From the NCBI RefSeq assembly GCF_025938095.1, contig NZ_JAPCZF010000004.1:124001-188000 (forward strand): a stretch of DNA of 64,000 nucleotides. The letters run 5' to 3'. The notes below the pieces were generated by a model that was not told where the DNA came from, did no database searches, and worked only from the letters and a program-made list of their open reading frames with translations. The translations under genes and the position numbers were made by a program. Below are positions 1 to 8,379 of this stretch, piece after piece. The DNA is from Novosphingobium sp. JCM 18896 (GTDB taxonomy: Bacteria > Pseudomonadota > Alphaproteobacteria > Sphingomonadales > Sphingomonadaceae). How positions within the stretch are numbered: the stretch's first letter is position 1; every line of letters begins with the position of its first letter.

Positions 1-745
1 CGGCGTCGGTCACCAGCGGCGTGTCCCAGGCGACGATCGGGTTGTTGCCGCCCATTTCGAGCGTGACGATCTTGTCGGGCCGCGCCGCCAGCTTGCGGTT
101 GATCGCGATGCCCGTGTGCGCCGAGCCGGTGAACAGTACGCCGTTGACGCCATCGTGCAGCGCTAGCGCCTGGCCGGTGTCGGGGCCGCCGATCAGCAGT
201 TGGACCACGCCCGCGGGGATGCCCGCGCGGTGGAAGCACTGGACCAGCGCCTCGGCCGTGGCGGGGGCCTTCTCGCTGGGCTTGAACACCACGGCATTGC
301 CCGCGATCAGCGCGGGAATGATGTGCCCCGTGGGCAGGTGCGCGGGGAAGTTGAACGGGCTGAGCACGGCCATCACGCCGTGCGGCTTGTGGCGCACGGC
401 CGAGGCGCCCTGGAGCGCGCTGTCGAGCTTGCGCTGGGCCGAACGCTCGGCATAGGCGCGGATCGAGATCTCGACGCGCGCGACGACGTTCTCGACCTCG
501 GCCTGGGCTTCCCAATTGGGCTTGCCGGTTTCGCGCGCGATGATTGTGGAAAGCTTTTCGGCGTCCTTGCGCACTTCGTTGGCGAAACGGCGCAGCAGCT
601 CCATGCGCGTCGCCAGCGGCTGCGCAGCCCAGGCGGGCCACGAGCGCTTGGCCTGGGAGACCGCGTCGTCCACGTCCCCGATCTTGCCGCGCCAGAGTTC
701 CGCGCCCGTCGCGGGCTCGTAGGAAATGATCTCGGTCTGGCTCAC
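1..745 (-). CDS. astD: N-succinylglutamate 5-semialdehyde dehydrogenase, 3' part outside window
   Basis: NAD-dependent aldehyde dehydrogenase of the arginine succinyltransferase (AST) pathway; it oxidises succinylglutamate semialdehyde to succinylglutamate in the cytoplasm. The 248 visible codons are the N-terminal NAD-binding half: ARETGKP, the SPFNFP substrate/cofactor loop, NAVVFKPSE and the LEMGGN segment carrying the general-base Glu. The catalytic Cys lies beyond position 1. The pattern (RETGKPxWEA, FNFPxHLPxGHI, LFTGSAHTG) matches AstD better than generic ALDHs. The GTG start at 745 has an AGGAGG about 13 nt upstream on the minus strand. It follows selO on the same strand with a 66-nt gap, so cotranscription is possible. 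The other ast genes would lie to the left and are not seen. Confidence 0.88.
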   Translation of the reverse strand, partial: MSQTEIISYEPATGAELWRGKIGDVDDAVSQAKRSWPAWAAQPLATRMELLRRFANEVRKDAEKLSTIIARETGKPNWEAQAEVENVVARVEISIRAYAERSAQRKLDSALQGASAVRHKPHGVMAVLSPFNFPAHLPTGHIIPALIAGNAVVFKPSEKAPATAEALVQCFHRAGIPAGVVQLLIGGPDTGQALALHDGVNGVLFTGSAHTGIAINRKLAARPDKIVTLEMGGNNPIVAWDTPLVTDA

Positions 746-811
746 GATCTCGGGTCGGCCTCCTGAGGGTGAAACGGGGATTAACGGCAAAGGTGCCGGG
801 TTTGAAGACCG

Positions 812-2221
812 TTACGCGCGGTTGTGCCCAGCCGGTTGCGGCGGTTCGCCCAGCGCATCGCCGAGCCGGCGGATCGCCGCGACTTTGTCCGCCAGCGGCG
901 ACCAGTCGTCGTTTTCGGCGATCGCCGCCCAGACGCGCTCGACCTCGTCGATCACCAGCGTTGGCGGCGCATCGTCCTGCCAGAGCGGGTGATCGGCCGC
1001 ATCCGTCGCGGCATAGGTGCGCAACAGATCGCCGAACTCGTCCGCCGGTGCGTCGCGACCGTTGCGATGGGTGAAGAACAGCGCGTCGGGCGCCTGGCCG
1101 CTCTCGACCATGTGCTTTTCGGCGGCGGTGATCAGCTTCATCTCGGTGTCGAGGCATTGCGGCGTCACGCCCAGCCGCCAGCAGAAGCGGCGCGCCATGG
1201 CTTGCTGGTAGAGCCCGCCGAAGCGTTCGAGCGCGAAGACCAGCGGCTCGGTTTCGGCCAGCAGGCGCAGCGATACCGCGAGTTGCTGGCAGTTCCACAG
1301 GATCGCCTCGGGCTGGCGGCCGAAGGCGTAGAGCCCCGAATGGTCGAAATAGGCGGCGGTGAAGCGTGGATCCCACTGCGGCAGCCAGCGCCAGGGGCCG
1401 TAGTCGAAGCTCTCGCCCGAGACGTTCATGTTGTCCGAATTGAGTACGCCGTGGACGAAGCCCGCGACCATGTAGGAGGCGGCGAGATCGGCCATGCGCT
1501 CGACCACCTGGTGGAGCAGGCGGATTGCCGGCTCGTCGCGACCGGGGGCGTCCTCGGGCGGGGGCGGGCCGGGGAACTGCGCCAGGCAATAGTCGACCAG
1601 CGCGGCCATGTGCTCGGCGTCCTCGTAGGCGCGCAGGCGCTGGAAGGTGCCGATGCGGATGTGCCCGTGGCTCAGCCGCAGCAGCACGGCCGAACGCGTC
1701 GGCGAGGGCTCGTCACCGCGCCACAGCTCCTCGCCGGTCTCGATCACCGAGAAGGTCTTGCTGGTATAGACGCCGAGCGCTTCGAGCATCTCGGTCGCCA
1801 TGATCTCGCGCACCGCGCCCTTCAGGGTCAGCCGCCCGTCGCCGTCGCGGCTGTAGGGCGTGACGCCCGAACCCTTGGTGCCGAGGTCGAGCAGGCGATC
1901 CGCGGAATCGCGCATCTGCGCGAAGAGGAAGCCGCGGCCGTCGCCGATGTCGGGGTTGTAGTGGCGGAACTGGTGCCCGTGATAGCGCAGCGCCAGCGGG
2001 CGTTCGAGATTGCCGGCCAGCGGCTGGAAGCGGCCGAAATGATCGATCCACTGATCGTCGCTCAGGCTCTCCAGGCCCACTGCCGGCGCCCAGCGGTGGT
2101 TGCGGAAGCGCAAGCTATGCTGCGGGAAGCCCGCGGCCATGACCGGATCGCTCAGCCAGGGTGCCAGGGTCGAGATGGGGGTATCGGGCCGATAGTCGCC
2201 GGCTTGCGGTTCGCTTCGCAT
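812..2221 (-). CDS. selO: Protein adenylyltransferase SelO (YdiU/UPF0061)
   Basis: Pseudokinase-fold enzyme of the SelO family, known to transfer AMP from ATP to Ser/Thr/Tyr of proteins and linked to redox stress. The 469-residue product carries the family blocks RYHGHQFRHYNPDIGDGR, the nucleotide-loop region LGTKGSGVTPYSRDGDGR, the TSKTFS segment and the metal/catalytic GVLNSDNMNVSGESFDYGP motif. The ATG at 2221 gives MRSEPQAGDY; an upstream in-frame extension to 2326 would run into the divergent hydrolase gene, so it is rejected. It is divergent from the hydrolase at 2273 (51-nt gap), which must contain both promoters. Family assignment is firm; the protein targets are unknown. Confidence 0.9.
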   Translation of the reverse strand: MRSEPQAGDYRPDTPISTLAPWLSDPVMAAGFPQHSLRFRNHRWAPAVGLESLSDDQWIDHFGRFQPLAGNLERPLALRYHGHQFRHYNPDIGDGRGFLFAQMRDSADRLLDLGTKGSGVTPYSRDGDGRLTLKGAVREIMATEMLEALGVYTSKTFSVIETGEELWRGDEPSPTRSAVLLRLSHGHIRIGTFQRLRAYEDAEHMAALVDYCLAQFPGPPPPEDAPGRDEPAIRLLHQVVERMADLAASYMVAGFVHGVLNSDNMNVSGESFDYGPWRWLPQWDPRFTAAYFDHSGLYAFGRQPEAILWNCQQLAVSLRLLAETEPLVFALERFGGLYQQAMARRFCWRLGVTPQCLDTEMKLITAAEKHMVESGQAPDALFFTHRNGRDAPADEFGDLLRTYAATDAADHPLWQDDAPPTLVIDEVERVWAAIAENDDWSPLADKVAAIRRLGDALGEPPQPAGHNRA

Positions 2222-2272
2222 CAGGCGATAGTGGGGGGAGGAGGCCCGCCACGCAAGCGGGGTGGGACTGTC

Positions 2273-3130
2273 ATGACCGAATTCGCGGATTGCTATTGGA
2301 CGAGCCGAGACGGGCTCAAGCTGCATTATCGCGACTATTCGGGGCCCGCTGAACGCCCTGCGCTGCTCTGCCTGCCGGGCCTGACGCGCAATGCGCGCGA
2401 TTTCGAGAACCTGGCCGCGCGCCTAGCCGGGCAATGGCGCGTGATCGCGCCCGACATGCGCGGCCGCGGCGACAGCGCCTATGCCAAGGATTCGGCGACC
2501 TACAATCCGTTCCAGTACGTCGACGACGTCAATCACCTGCTCGATGAGGCCGGTGTCGATCGCTATGTCGCGATCGGCACGTCGCTGGGCGGGCTGATGA
2601 CGATGATCCTGGCGATGAACGCGCCCGAGCGGATCGCCGGCGCGGTGATCAACGACGTCGGCCCCGTGCTCGAGCCCGCCGGGCTGGCGCGGATCGGCGC
2701 CTATGTCGGGCAGGGGCGCAGCTTCCCGACCTGGATGCACGCCGCGCGCGCGATCGAGGAAACGCAGGCGGGTTCCTATCCCGGCTACGGCATCGACGAT
2801 TGGCTGGCCGTGGCCAAGCGGCTGATGGTGCTCTCGTCGAACGGGCGTATCGTCTTCGACTACGACATGAAGATCGCCGAGCCTTTCGCGCGGATCGAAG
2901 CCGGGCCGCAGCCCGATCTGTGGCCGGGGATCGAGGCGCTGGCGGGCAAGCCGGTGTTGCTGCTGCGCGGTGCGCTGTCCGACCTGCTGTCGGCGCAGAC
3001 GCTCGAGCAGATGCGCGCGGCCCTGCCGGGCGCGGAAACGGTGACGATCGCGCAGGTTGGCCACGCGCCGACGCTCGACGAGCCCGAGGCGGTCGCCGCG
3101 ATCGAACGGCTGCTGACGCGCTGCGCCTGA
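2273..3130 (+). CDS. Alpha/beta-fold hydrolase
   Basis: 285-residue alpha/beta hydrolase. An oxyanion-hole HG-like strand (LCLPGLTRNARDF) is followed by DMRGRGDS and the nucleophile elbow GTSLGG (Ser near residue 96). A late catalytic His lies in QVGHAPTLDEPE, and an Asp probably in the LLRGALSDLL region. No signal peptide, so cytoplasmic. The substrate cannot be read from sequence; homologues include esterases and C-C hydrolases. A glycosyltransferase gene begins 4 nt after its stop, which suggests cotranscription. The start ATG at 2273 gives MTEFADCYW; longer upstream ORF extensions overlap selO on the other strand and are ignored. Confidence 0.8.
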   Translation: MTEFADCYWTSRDGLKLHYRDYSGPAERPALLCLPGLTRNARDFENLAARLAGQWRVIAPDMRGRGDSAYAKDSATYNPFQYVDDVNHLLDEAGVDRYVAIGTSLGGLMTMILAMNAPERIAGAVINDVGPVLEPAGLARIGAYVGQGRSFPTWMHAARAIEETQAGSYPGYGIDDWLAVAKRLMVLSSNGRIVFDYDMKIAEPFARIEAGPQPDLWPGIEALAGKPVLLLRGALSDLLSAQTLEQMRAALPGAETVTIAQVGHAPTLDEPEAVAAIERLLTRCA

Positions 3131-3134
3131 GCCG

Positions 3135-4265
3135 TTGTTGCGCCTGCTCCATCTCCATTCGAGCTTCGGCACCGGCGGCAAGGAACTGCGCGCGGCCAAG
3201 CTGATGAATGCTTTCGGCAAGGGCGTGACGCATACCGTGGTCTCGGCCGTGCCCGATGCCATGGGGGCCGCCGCGGCGATCGACCGCCAGATCCCGGTCG
3301 CCTATCCCAAGGACTTCCCGCCGCTCGCCGGCCTGCTGCGGCCGGGCCGGCTCCAGCGCATTGCCCAGGCGATGAAGGGCTTCGACCTGATCCTCACCTA
3401 CAATTGGGGGGCGATGGACGCGGTCATGGCGCATACGCTGTTCCGCGATCTCCATGGCCTGCCGCCGCTGGTGCACCACGAGGACGGCTTCAACGAGGAT
3501 GAGGCGGTCCAGCGCAAGCGCTCGCGCAACTGGTATCGCCGGATCGGCCTGGGCCGGGCCTCGGCGCTGGTCGTGCCGTCGCAGCGGCTCGAGACGATCG
3601 CGCTGAGCGAATGGCACCAGCCCGAGGGCCGCGTCGTGCGCATCGCCAATGGTATCGACACGGCCGCCTATGCGAAAAAGCCCAAGCCCGATGCGCTGCC
3701 GCGCGTGATCAAGCGGCCGGGCGAGAAATGGCTGGGGACGCTGGCCGGGCTGCGCGCGGTCAAGAACCTGCCGCGACTGGTCCGCGCCTTCGCCGACCTG
3801 CCCGACGAATGGCAGCTGGTGATCCTGGGTGAAGGGCCCGAGCGCGAGGTGATCCGCGCCGAGGCGCTGCGGCTGAACGTCGCGCACCGGGTCCACCTGC
3901 CGGGGTTCGTCGCCGATCCGGCCAAGGCGGTCGGGCTGTTCGACCTTTTCGCGCTGTCGTCGGACAGCGAGCAGTTCCCGATCTCGGTGGTCGAGGCGAT
4001 GGCCGCGGGGCTCTCGGTGGTCTCGACCGACGTCGGCGACGTGGCGGGCATGCTGGTCGAGGACAATCGCGTTTTCGTGACGCCTGTGGGTGACGAACCC
4101 GCGCTGGCAGCCTCGCTGACCAGGCTGGCCAGCGACGAGGCGCTGCGCCGCGGGATCGGCGAGGCCAACCGTGCCCGCGCGCGCGCCGAATACGACGAGA
4201 AGGCGATGGTCGCGACCTATCGCGGCGTCTATGCCCGCGCGCTGGGCCGCGCGAGCTTCCCCTGA
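3135..4265 (+). CDS. Glycosyltransferase family 4 (GT-B fold)
   Basis: 376-residue GT-B glycosyltransferase that transfers a sugar from an NDP-sugar donor. The N-terminal half has the acceptor-domain glycine loop (HSSFGTGGKEL, residues about 8-18). The C-terminal half has WLGTLAGLRAVKNLPRLVRAF, LGEGPERE, and the donor-binding EX7E-type segment SEQFPISVVEAMAAGL, followed by VSTDVGDV. No transmembrane segment is seen. The start is taken as TTG at 3135 (a second TTG follows at 3138), four bases after the hydrolase stop; no ATG or GTG gives a better N-terminus. The acceptor is unknown; a cell-surface glycan or exopolysaccharide role is the usual inference, but no other polysaccharide gene is nearby. 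Confidence 0.82.
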   Translation: MLRLLHLHSSFGTGGKELRAAKLMNAFGKGVTHTVVSAVPDAMGAAAAIDRQIPVAYPKDFPPLAGLLRPGRLQRIAQAMKGFDLILTYNWGAMDAVMAHTLFRDLHGLPPLVHHEDGFNEDEAVQRKRSRNWYRRIGLGRASALVVPSQRLETIALSEWHQPEGRVVRIANGIDTAAYAKKPKPDALPRVIKRPGEKWLGTLAGLRAVKNLPRLVRAFADLPDEWQLVILGEGPEREVIRAEALRLNVAHRVHLPGFVADPAKAVGLFDLFALSSDSEQFPISVVEAMAAGLSVVSTDVGDVAGMLVEDNRVFVTPVGDEPALAASLTRLASDEALRRGIGEANRARARAEYDEKAMVATYRGVYARALGRASFP

Positions 4266-4309
4266 GCCCCGTTCAGGCGGGCTTCACCGTCCACAGGCCA
4301 GCGCGGTTA

Positions 4310-4329
4310 GGCGTTGAAATGGCAACGCC
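4310..4329. other. Short perfect hairpin between glycosyltransferase and yfgM-like genes
   Basis: GGCGTTG, six bases, then CAACGCC form a 7-bp perfect stem. No T-run follows on either strand, so it is not a canonical intrinsic terminator. It could be a Rho-associated 3' end or an operator. Confidence 0.35.
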
Positions 4330-4378
4330 ATCCGCTAAACAGCCCCCCACCGTTCCATAGCTGCAGAAAGCGCCCCTC

Positions 4379-5143
4379 TTGGCCCTGCCTCCCCAGAACC
4401 GAAGCGACAAACTTGCCCAGCGCGATGCCGCGCAGCAGGACGTCTTCATGCGCGAGGTCGACGAGGCCGTGCGCCAGGACGAGATGCTCGGCCTGTTCCA
4501 GCGCTACGGCAAGCCGGTCATCGGCGTTGTCGTGATCGGTCTGCTGGCCTTCGCCGGCTATCTCTGGTGGGACAACAGCAGCAAGCAGGCTGCGGGCGAA
4601 GTCGGCGAGCAGTTCACCGTCGCGCTCGACAAGCTCGATGCGCGCAACCTGCCGGCAGCCGAAAAGGAACTGGCCACCGTCGAGCAGAAGGGCGGTGACG
4701 GCAGCGCCACGGCGGCGAAGCTGCTGCGCGCGGGCATTGCGCTCGAGCAGAACAAGTCGGCCGATGCCGCGAAGCTCTACGCCGAGGTCTCGGCCGATGC
4801 GAAGGCCCCGCAGCCGTTCCGCGATCTCGCGACGATCCGCGAGGTTGCGATCAAGTTCGACCAGATGCCGCCGCAGCAGGTGGTCGACCGGCTCAAGCCC
4901 TTGGCGACGCCGGGCAACCCCTGGTTCGGCAATGCCGGCGAACTCGTCGGCATCGCTTACATGAAGCAGAACCGCAACGATCTGGCCGGCCCGCTTTTCG
5001 CCGCGATTTCGCGCGACAAGGAAGTGCCCGAGAGCCTCAAGCGCCGCACCCGGCAGCTTGCCGGCCTGCTCGGCGTCGATGCGATTGACGACGTGGCCAA
5101 GGCCGCAGGCGGCGACGCGCCCGAAGGCGCTGCGGCGCAATAA
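4379..5143 (+). CDS. YfgM-like tetratricopeptide membrane protein
   Basis: 254-residue single-pass protein. A charged N-terminus is followed by one membrane helix (residues about 46-63, GVVVIGLLAFAGYLWW) and a periplasmic helical region with TPR-like repeats (DUF2133/YfgM type: AKLLRAGIALEQNKSADAAKLYAEV). In enterobacteria YfgM is a translocon-associated chaperone partner encoded just before bamB, and the order is the same here (25-nt gap to bamB). The start is the TTG at 4379 (MALPPQ); the next methionine is too far inside. The family call rests on domain architecture and on the neighbour; the biochemical role is inferred. Confidence 0.75.
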   Translation: MALPPQNRSDKLAQRDAAQQDVFMREVDEAVRQDEMLGLFQRYGKPVIGVVVIGLLAFAGYLWWDNSSKQAAGEVGEQFTVALDKLDARNLPAAEKELATVEQKGGDGSATAAKLLRAGIALEQNKSADAAKLYAEVSADAKAPQPFRDLATIREVAIKFDQMPPQQVVDRLKPLATPGNPWFGNAGELVGIAYMKQNRNDLAGPLFAAISRDKEVPESLKRRTRQLAGLLGVDAIDDVAKAAGGDAPEGAAAQ

Positions 5144-5168
5144 CCCGCGATTTGTAGAGGATGCCTGA

Positions 5169-6515
5169 ATGAAGTCTTCGAATCTGCGCCGCTCGCTCGC
5201 CCTGCCGCTGGTAATCGGTCTGGCGCTCGGCCTGTCGGGCTGCGGCGTGTTCGGCGGCGGCAAGAGCGGGCCGAAGACGCCCACCGTGGGCAACCGCGTG
5301 CCGATCCTTTCGCGCATCGAATCGGGCGCCAAGGTCGATCCCGCGCTGGCATCGGTGCAGGTGATCCTGCCCCCCGAAGAGAGCAACGCCGAATGGCCCC
5401 AGGCCGGCGGCACGGCGAGCAAGGCCTATGGCCATCTCGCTCTGGCGCAGGCTCCGGGCCGCTCGTGGTCGGCGAACATCGCCGGCTCGTCGGGCAAGCA
5501 GCGTCTCGCCGCCTCGCCGGTGATCGGTGACGGCCGGCTCTACGTGATGGACACCGACGGCCTCGTCAGCGCGTTCAACGCCGGCACCGGCGCGCGCGTC
5601 TGGACCAAGAGCTTCTCGATCCAGGGCGACGGTTCGAACTCGGTGTTCGGCGGCGGCGTGTCCTATGACAACGGCCGTGTCTACGTGACCACGGGCGTCG
5701 GCGAAGTCGCCGCGCTCGAAGCCGCGACGGGCAACCAGCTGTGGAAGGTCAAGCCCGCCGGCCCGCTGCGCGGTTCGCCCACGGTCGGGTTCAACTCGGT
5801 CTACGTGATGACCCAGAACAACGAGCTCCACGCGCTCAACGCCGAGGACGGCAAGGTGCTGTGGAGCGAGAGCGGTTCGCAGGGCCAGGCCGGCGTGTTC
5901 GGCGTCGCCGCTCCCGCCGCAGGCCAGGGCACGGTCATCGCCGGCTATTCGACCGGCGAACTCGTTGCCTATCGCTACGAGAACGGCCGCACCCTGTGGT
6001 CGGACGCACTCGCGCGTACCTCGATTTCGACCCAGGTCGGCATCCTCACCGACGTCGACGCCGATCCGATCATCGACCGCGGCCGCGTCTTCGCGCTGGG
6101 CCAGGGCGGGCGCATGGCCGCCTATGAGCTGACCACCGGCCAGCGCATCTGGGAGCTCAACCTCGCCGGCATCTCGACCCCGGCGGTCGCGGGCGACTGG
6201 GTGTTCACCCTGACCGACGACGCCAAGCTGCTGTGCATCGCGCGGTCGAGCGGCAAGGTGCGCTGGATGACCCAGCTGATGCGCTTCGAGAACGAGAAGA
6301 AGCGCAAGAATCCCGTGTTCTGGACGGGTCCGGTGCTCGCGGGCAACCGCCTGTGGATCGCCAATTCGCGCGGTGAGTTGTCTTCGGCCTCGGTGACCGA
6401 CGGCAGCGTCACCGAATTCACCAAGGTCGGCGCAGCGGTGTCGCTGGCGCCGGTGGTGGCCGGCGGCGTGCTCTACGTGCTCGACGACGGCGGCCGGATC
6501 AACGCGTTCAAGTGA
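5169..6515 (+). CDS. bamB: Outer membrane assembly factor BamB (PQQ-repeat lipoprotein)
   Basis: 448-residue lipoprotein of the BAM complex that helps BamA fold outer-membrane beta-barrels. The signal peptide ends in a lipobox LSGC (Cys25). It is followed by a beta-propeller built from PQQ-type repeats (GRLYVMDTDGLVSAFNAGTG, GNQLWKVKPAG, NELHALNAEDGKVLW, GKVRWMTQL, and a final GVLYVLDDGGRINAFK). It lies 25 nt after the yfgM-like gene. In many proteobacteria der (GTPase) follows bamB; here a hairpin terminator follows instead. Confidence 0.93.
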   Translation: MKSSNLRRSLALPLVIGLALGLSGCGVFGGGKSGPKTPTVGNRVPILSRIESGAKVDPALASVQVILPPEESNAEWPQAGGTASKAYGHLALAQAPGRSWSANIAGSSGKQRLAASPVIGDGRLYVMDTDGLVSAFNAGTGARVWTKSFSIQGDGSNSVFGGGVSYDNGRVYVTTGVGEVAALEAATGNQLWKVKPAGPLRGSPTVGFNSVYVMTQNNELHALNAEDGKVLWSESGSQGQAGVFGVAAPAAGQGTVIAGYSTGELVAYRYENGRTLWSDALARTSISTQVGILTDVDADPIIDRGRVFALGQGGRMAAYELTTGQRIWELNLAGISTPAVAGDWVFTLTDDAKLLCIARSSGKVRWMTQLMRFENEKKRKNPVFWTGPVLAGNRLWIANSRGELSSASVTDGSVTEFTKVGAAVSLAPVVAGGVLYVLDDGGRINAFK

Positions 6516-6520
6516 TGCGG

Positions 6521-6550
6521 ATCCTCCCCGGGTCGGGGAGGATGGCTTTT
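6521..6550 (+). terminator. Intrinsic terminator after bamB
   Basis: A 10-bp perfect stem ATCCTCCCCG / CGGGGAGGAT (6521-6530 and 6534-6543) with a 3-nt loop, followed by a T-containing stretch (ggctttta). It begins 5 nt after the bamB stop. The arm sequence is the same as the arms of the dispersed repeat at 7942-8073, so the repeat family may have supplied this terminator. Confidence 0.75.
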
Positions 6551-6587
6551 ACACCTACCTTAACCAATTGCCGCTAATCCCGCCTGC

Positions 6588-7940
6588 ATGAGCGAGCGGC
6601 AGCAGGCCCCGGCGACACGGCCGGTCAGCGACGTCTCGGCGGGCGTCGGCCTGTCGGGCCTGTTCGGCCTGTTCCTGTGGATCGCGATATGTCGGAACTG
6701 GCCGGCGATCGCCGATTTCTTCGCCTTTCCCGGGCCGCGTGCGCCGATGTCGGGCGCCTATGCGGCGCTACTGACGCTGGTCTTCACCGGTACACCGATG
6801 ATCCTGTGGTCGGTCCTCGTCGACAAGGTGCATCGCCGCGCTTCGACCGGTCTCGACTGGACCAAGCCGCGTCGTCTGTCCGACACGGTCGACGTTTCGA
6901 TCACCAAGCTCGCCGGGCTCTGGGCGACCTGGGCGATCATCGGCTTCGTCTACTGCGTGGCGCGCTGGTACTGGCGCGACAACTACCTCTTCGCGATGGA
7001 AGTGATCGGCGTCGCCGCCGTGCCGATGTTCGTGCTGTCGGTGCCCTATGTGCTCTGGCTCGATCGCGTGCAGGTCGAGCCGCGCGATGGTGCCTGGCAC
7101 TTCGGCGCCATGCTGATCGGGCGTGAGCCTTGCGACTTCGCCGAGGTCAAGCGCCACCTCCTGGCCTGGACGGTCAAGGGCTTCTTCTGCGCCTTCATGA
7201 TCTCGATCCTGCCCGGCGGCTTCCGCGGTATCGTCGAGGCTGACCTCGCGACCATTCCGGCCGATCCGGTGCGGCTGTCGTGGTCGCTGATCGAGCTGCT
7301 GTTCCTGATCGACGTGCAGATCGGCACGGTCGGCTATCTGCTGACCTTCAAGCCGCTCGACGCGCAGATCCGCAGCGCCAATCCCTATCTCGCCGGCTGG
7401 GTGGCCGCGCTGATGTGCTACCCCCCGTTCATCCTGATGGGCGAGGGCGGGCCGCTGTCCTATCACGAGAACGCCGCCGACTGGGGCATCTGGCTGCAGG
7501 GGCACACGGCGCTGCTCTGGGTATGGGGCGCGGTGCTGGTGTTCCTGACCGCGGTCTATGCCTGGGCGACGGTCGCCTTCGGCATGCGCTTCTCGAACCT
7601 GACCTATCGCGGCGTTCTGACCAACGGCCCCTACCGCTTCACGCGGCACCCGGCCTATCTGTCGAAGAACCTGTTCTGGTGGCTATCGACCCTGCCGTTC
7701 TTCGCGACGACGGGTGCCCTGACCGACGTGGTCCGCAACACCACGATCATGGCCCTCGTCAGCGCGGTCTACTTCTGGCGCGCCAAGACCGAGGAGAAGC
7801 ATCTTCTCGCCGAAGATCCCAAATACCGCGCCTATCACGCCTGGATGAGCGAGAACGCACTGATCACGCGCAGCTTCACCCGTCTCGGCCGCAAGCTGCG
7901 CCAGCGCGGCATGCCGCAGCAGATGCAGCCGGCGGAATGA
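6588..7940 (+). CDS. Polytopic isoprenylcysteine methyltransferase-like (ICMT/PEMT family) protein
   Basis: 450-residue integral membrane protein with roughly nine hydrophobic segments. The C-terminal third has the hallmarks of the ICMT/phospholipid-methyltransferase fold: GPYRFTRHPAYLSKN (about residues 345-360), a hydrophobic hairpin, then RAKTEEKHLLAEDPKYRAYHAW, where the Glu pair and Tyr-rich motif contact AdoMet. The N-terminal 300 residues are a large extra membrane region not found in the short bacterial ICMT proteins of about 200 aa. The substrate is unknown; bacteria lack prenylated CaaX proteins, so lipid or small-molecule methylation is more likely. It has its own transcription unit after the bamB terminator. 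Confidence 0.75.
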   Translation: MSERQQAPATRPVSDVSAGVGLSGLFGLFLWIAICRNWPAIADFFAFPGPRAPMSGAYAALLTLVFTGTPMILWSVLVDKVHRRASTGLDWTKPRRLSDTVDVSITKLAGLWATWAIIGFVYCVARWYWRDNYLFAMEVIGVAAVPMFVLSVPYVLWLDRVQVEPRDGAWHFGAMLIGREPCDFAEVKRHLLAWTVKGFFCAFMISILPGGFRGIVEADLATIPADPVRLSWSLIELLFLIDVQIGTVGYLLTFKPLDAQIRSANPYLAGWVAALMCYPPFILMGEGGPLSYHENAADWGIWLQGHTALLWVWGAVLVFLTAVYAWATVAFGMRFSNLTYRGVLTNGPYRFTRHPAYLSKNLFWWLSTLPFFATTGALTDVVRNTTIMALVSAVYFWRAKTEEKHLLAEDPKYRAYHAWMSENALITRSFTRLGRKLRQRGMPQQMQPAE

Positions 7941-7941
7941 C

Positions 7942-8073
7942 ATCCTCCCCGGTACGGGGAGGGGGACCGCTCGCGAAGCGAGTGGTGGAGGGGGCTATCG
8001 GCTGACGCAGCGTTGATCGGAGAACCCCCTCCGTCAGCGCTTCGCGCTGCCACCTCCCCGCGCCGGGGAGGAT
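7942..8073. repeat. Dispersed palindromic intergenic repeat, inverted pair (copy A)
   Basis: The outer arms are ATCCTCCCCGG...CCGGGGAGGAT. Each arm also carries its own small hairpin (GGTACGGGGAGG; CTCGCGAAGCGAG; AGCGCTTCGCGCT). The whole 132 bp can fold into one long cruciform. It is related in layout and sequence to the copy at 30805-30963 and to the single stem at 6521-6543. The arrangement resembles REP/BIME-type elements. Confidence 0.8.
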
Positions 8074-8077
8074 TGGA

Positions 8078-8377
8078 TCAGAGCTCTTCTTCGCTGCTGA
8101 CTTCGTAGGCCTTCATCGCCCGGTCGGTCAGGCCGAAGGCGATGCGTTCGCGCTTCCATTCGACCATGTGCGGCTGCTCGAAGTGCAGCGCCAGCGCCTC
8201 GCGCGTGGTCCAGGCCTCGTTGACGCGGATCAGGCCCGGTTCGAGCAGGTCCTCGGCATAGGCATAGGCGAGGCAGCCGGGCTCGGCCCGCGTCGCCTGC
8301 GTCACGCGGACCATCGCCTCGCGCGCGGCGGCGAGCTGGTCCACCGGCAGGCGGAAGGTGCCGACCACGACGATCAT
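8078..8377 (-). CDS. Antibiotic biosynthesis monooxygenase (ABM) domain protein
   Basis: 99-residue dimeric ferredoxin-like ABM-fold protein (MIVVVGTFRLP, EPGCLAYAYAEDLLEPGLIRVNEAWTT, HFEQPHM). Members include quinol monooxygenase YgiN and heme-degrading enzymes; the conserved NEAW segment fits the general fold, but the substrate is not evident. ATG at 8377 lies 2 nt after the gshA stop, so it is probably the last gene of an rsmE-gshA-ABM unit. The longer reading frame covering this gene is an out-of-frame extension through gshA and is rejected. Confidence 0.8.
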   Translation of the reverse strand: MIVVVGTFRLPVDQLAAAREAMVRVTQATRAEPGCLAYAYAEDLLEPGLIRVNEAWTTREALALHFEQPHMVEWKRERIAFGLTDRAMKAYEVSSEEEL

Positions 8378-8379
8378 CG

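Noticed and set aside
824..2272. A 768-codon open frame running antisense through selO into the hydrolase gene
   Set aside because: It is a high-GC shadow: only the last 285 codons (from 2273) show hydrolase motifs; the upstream part is the complement of selO.
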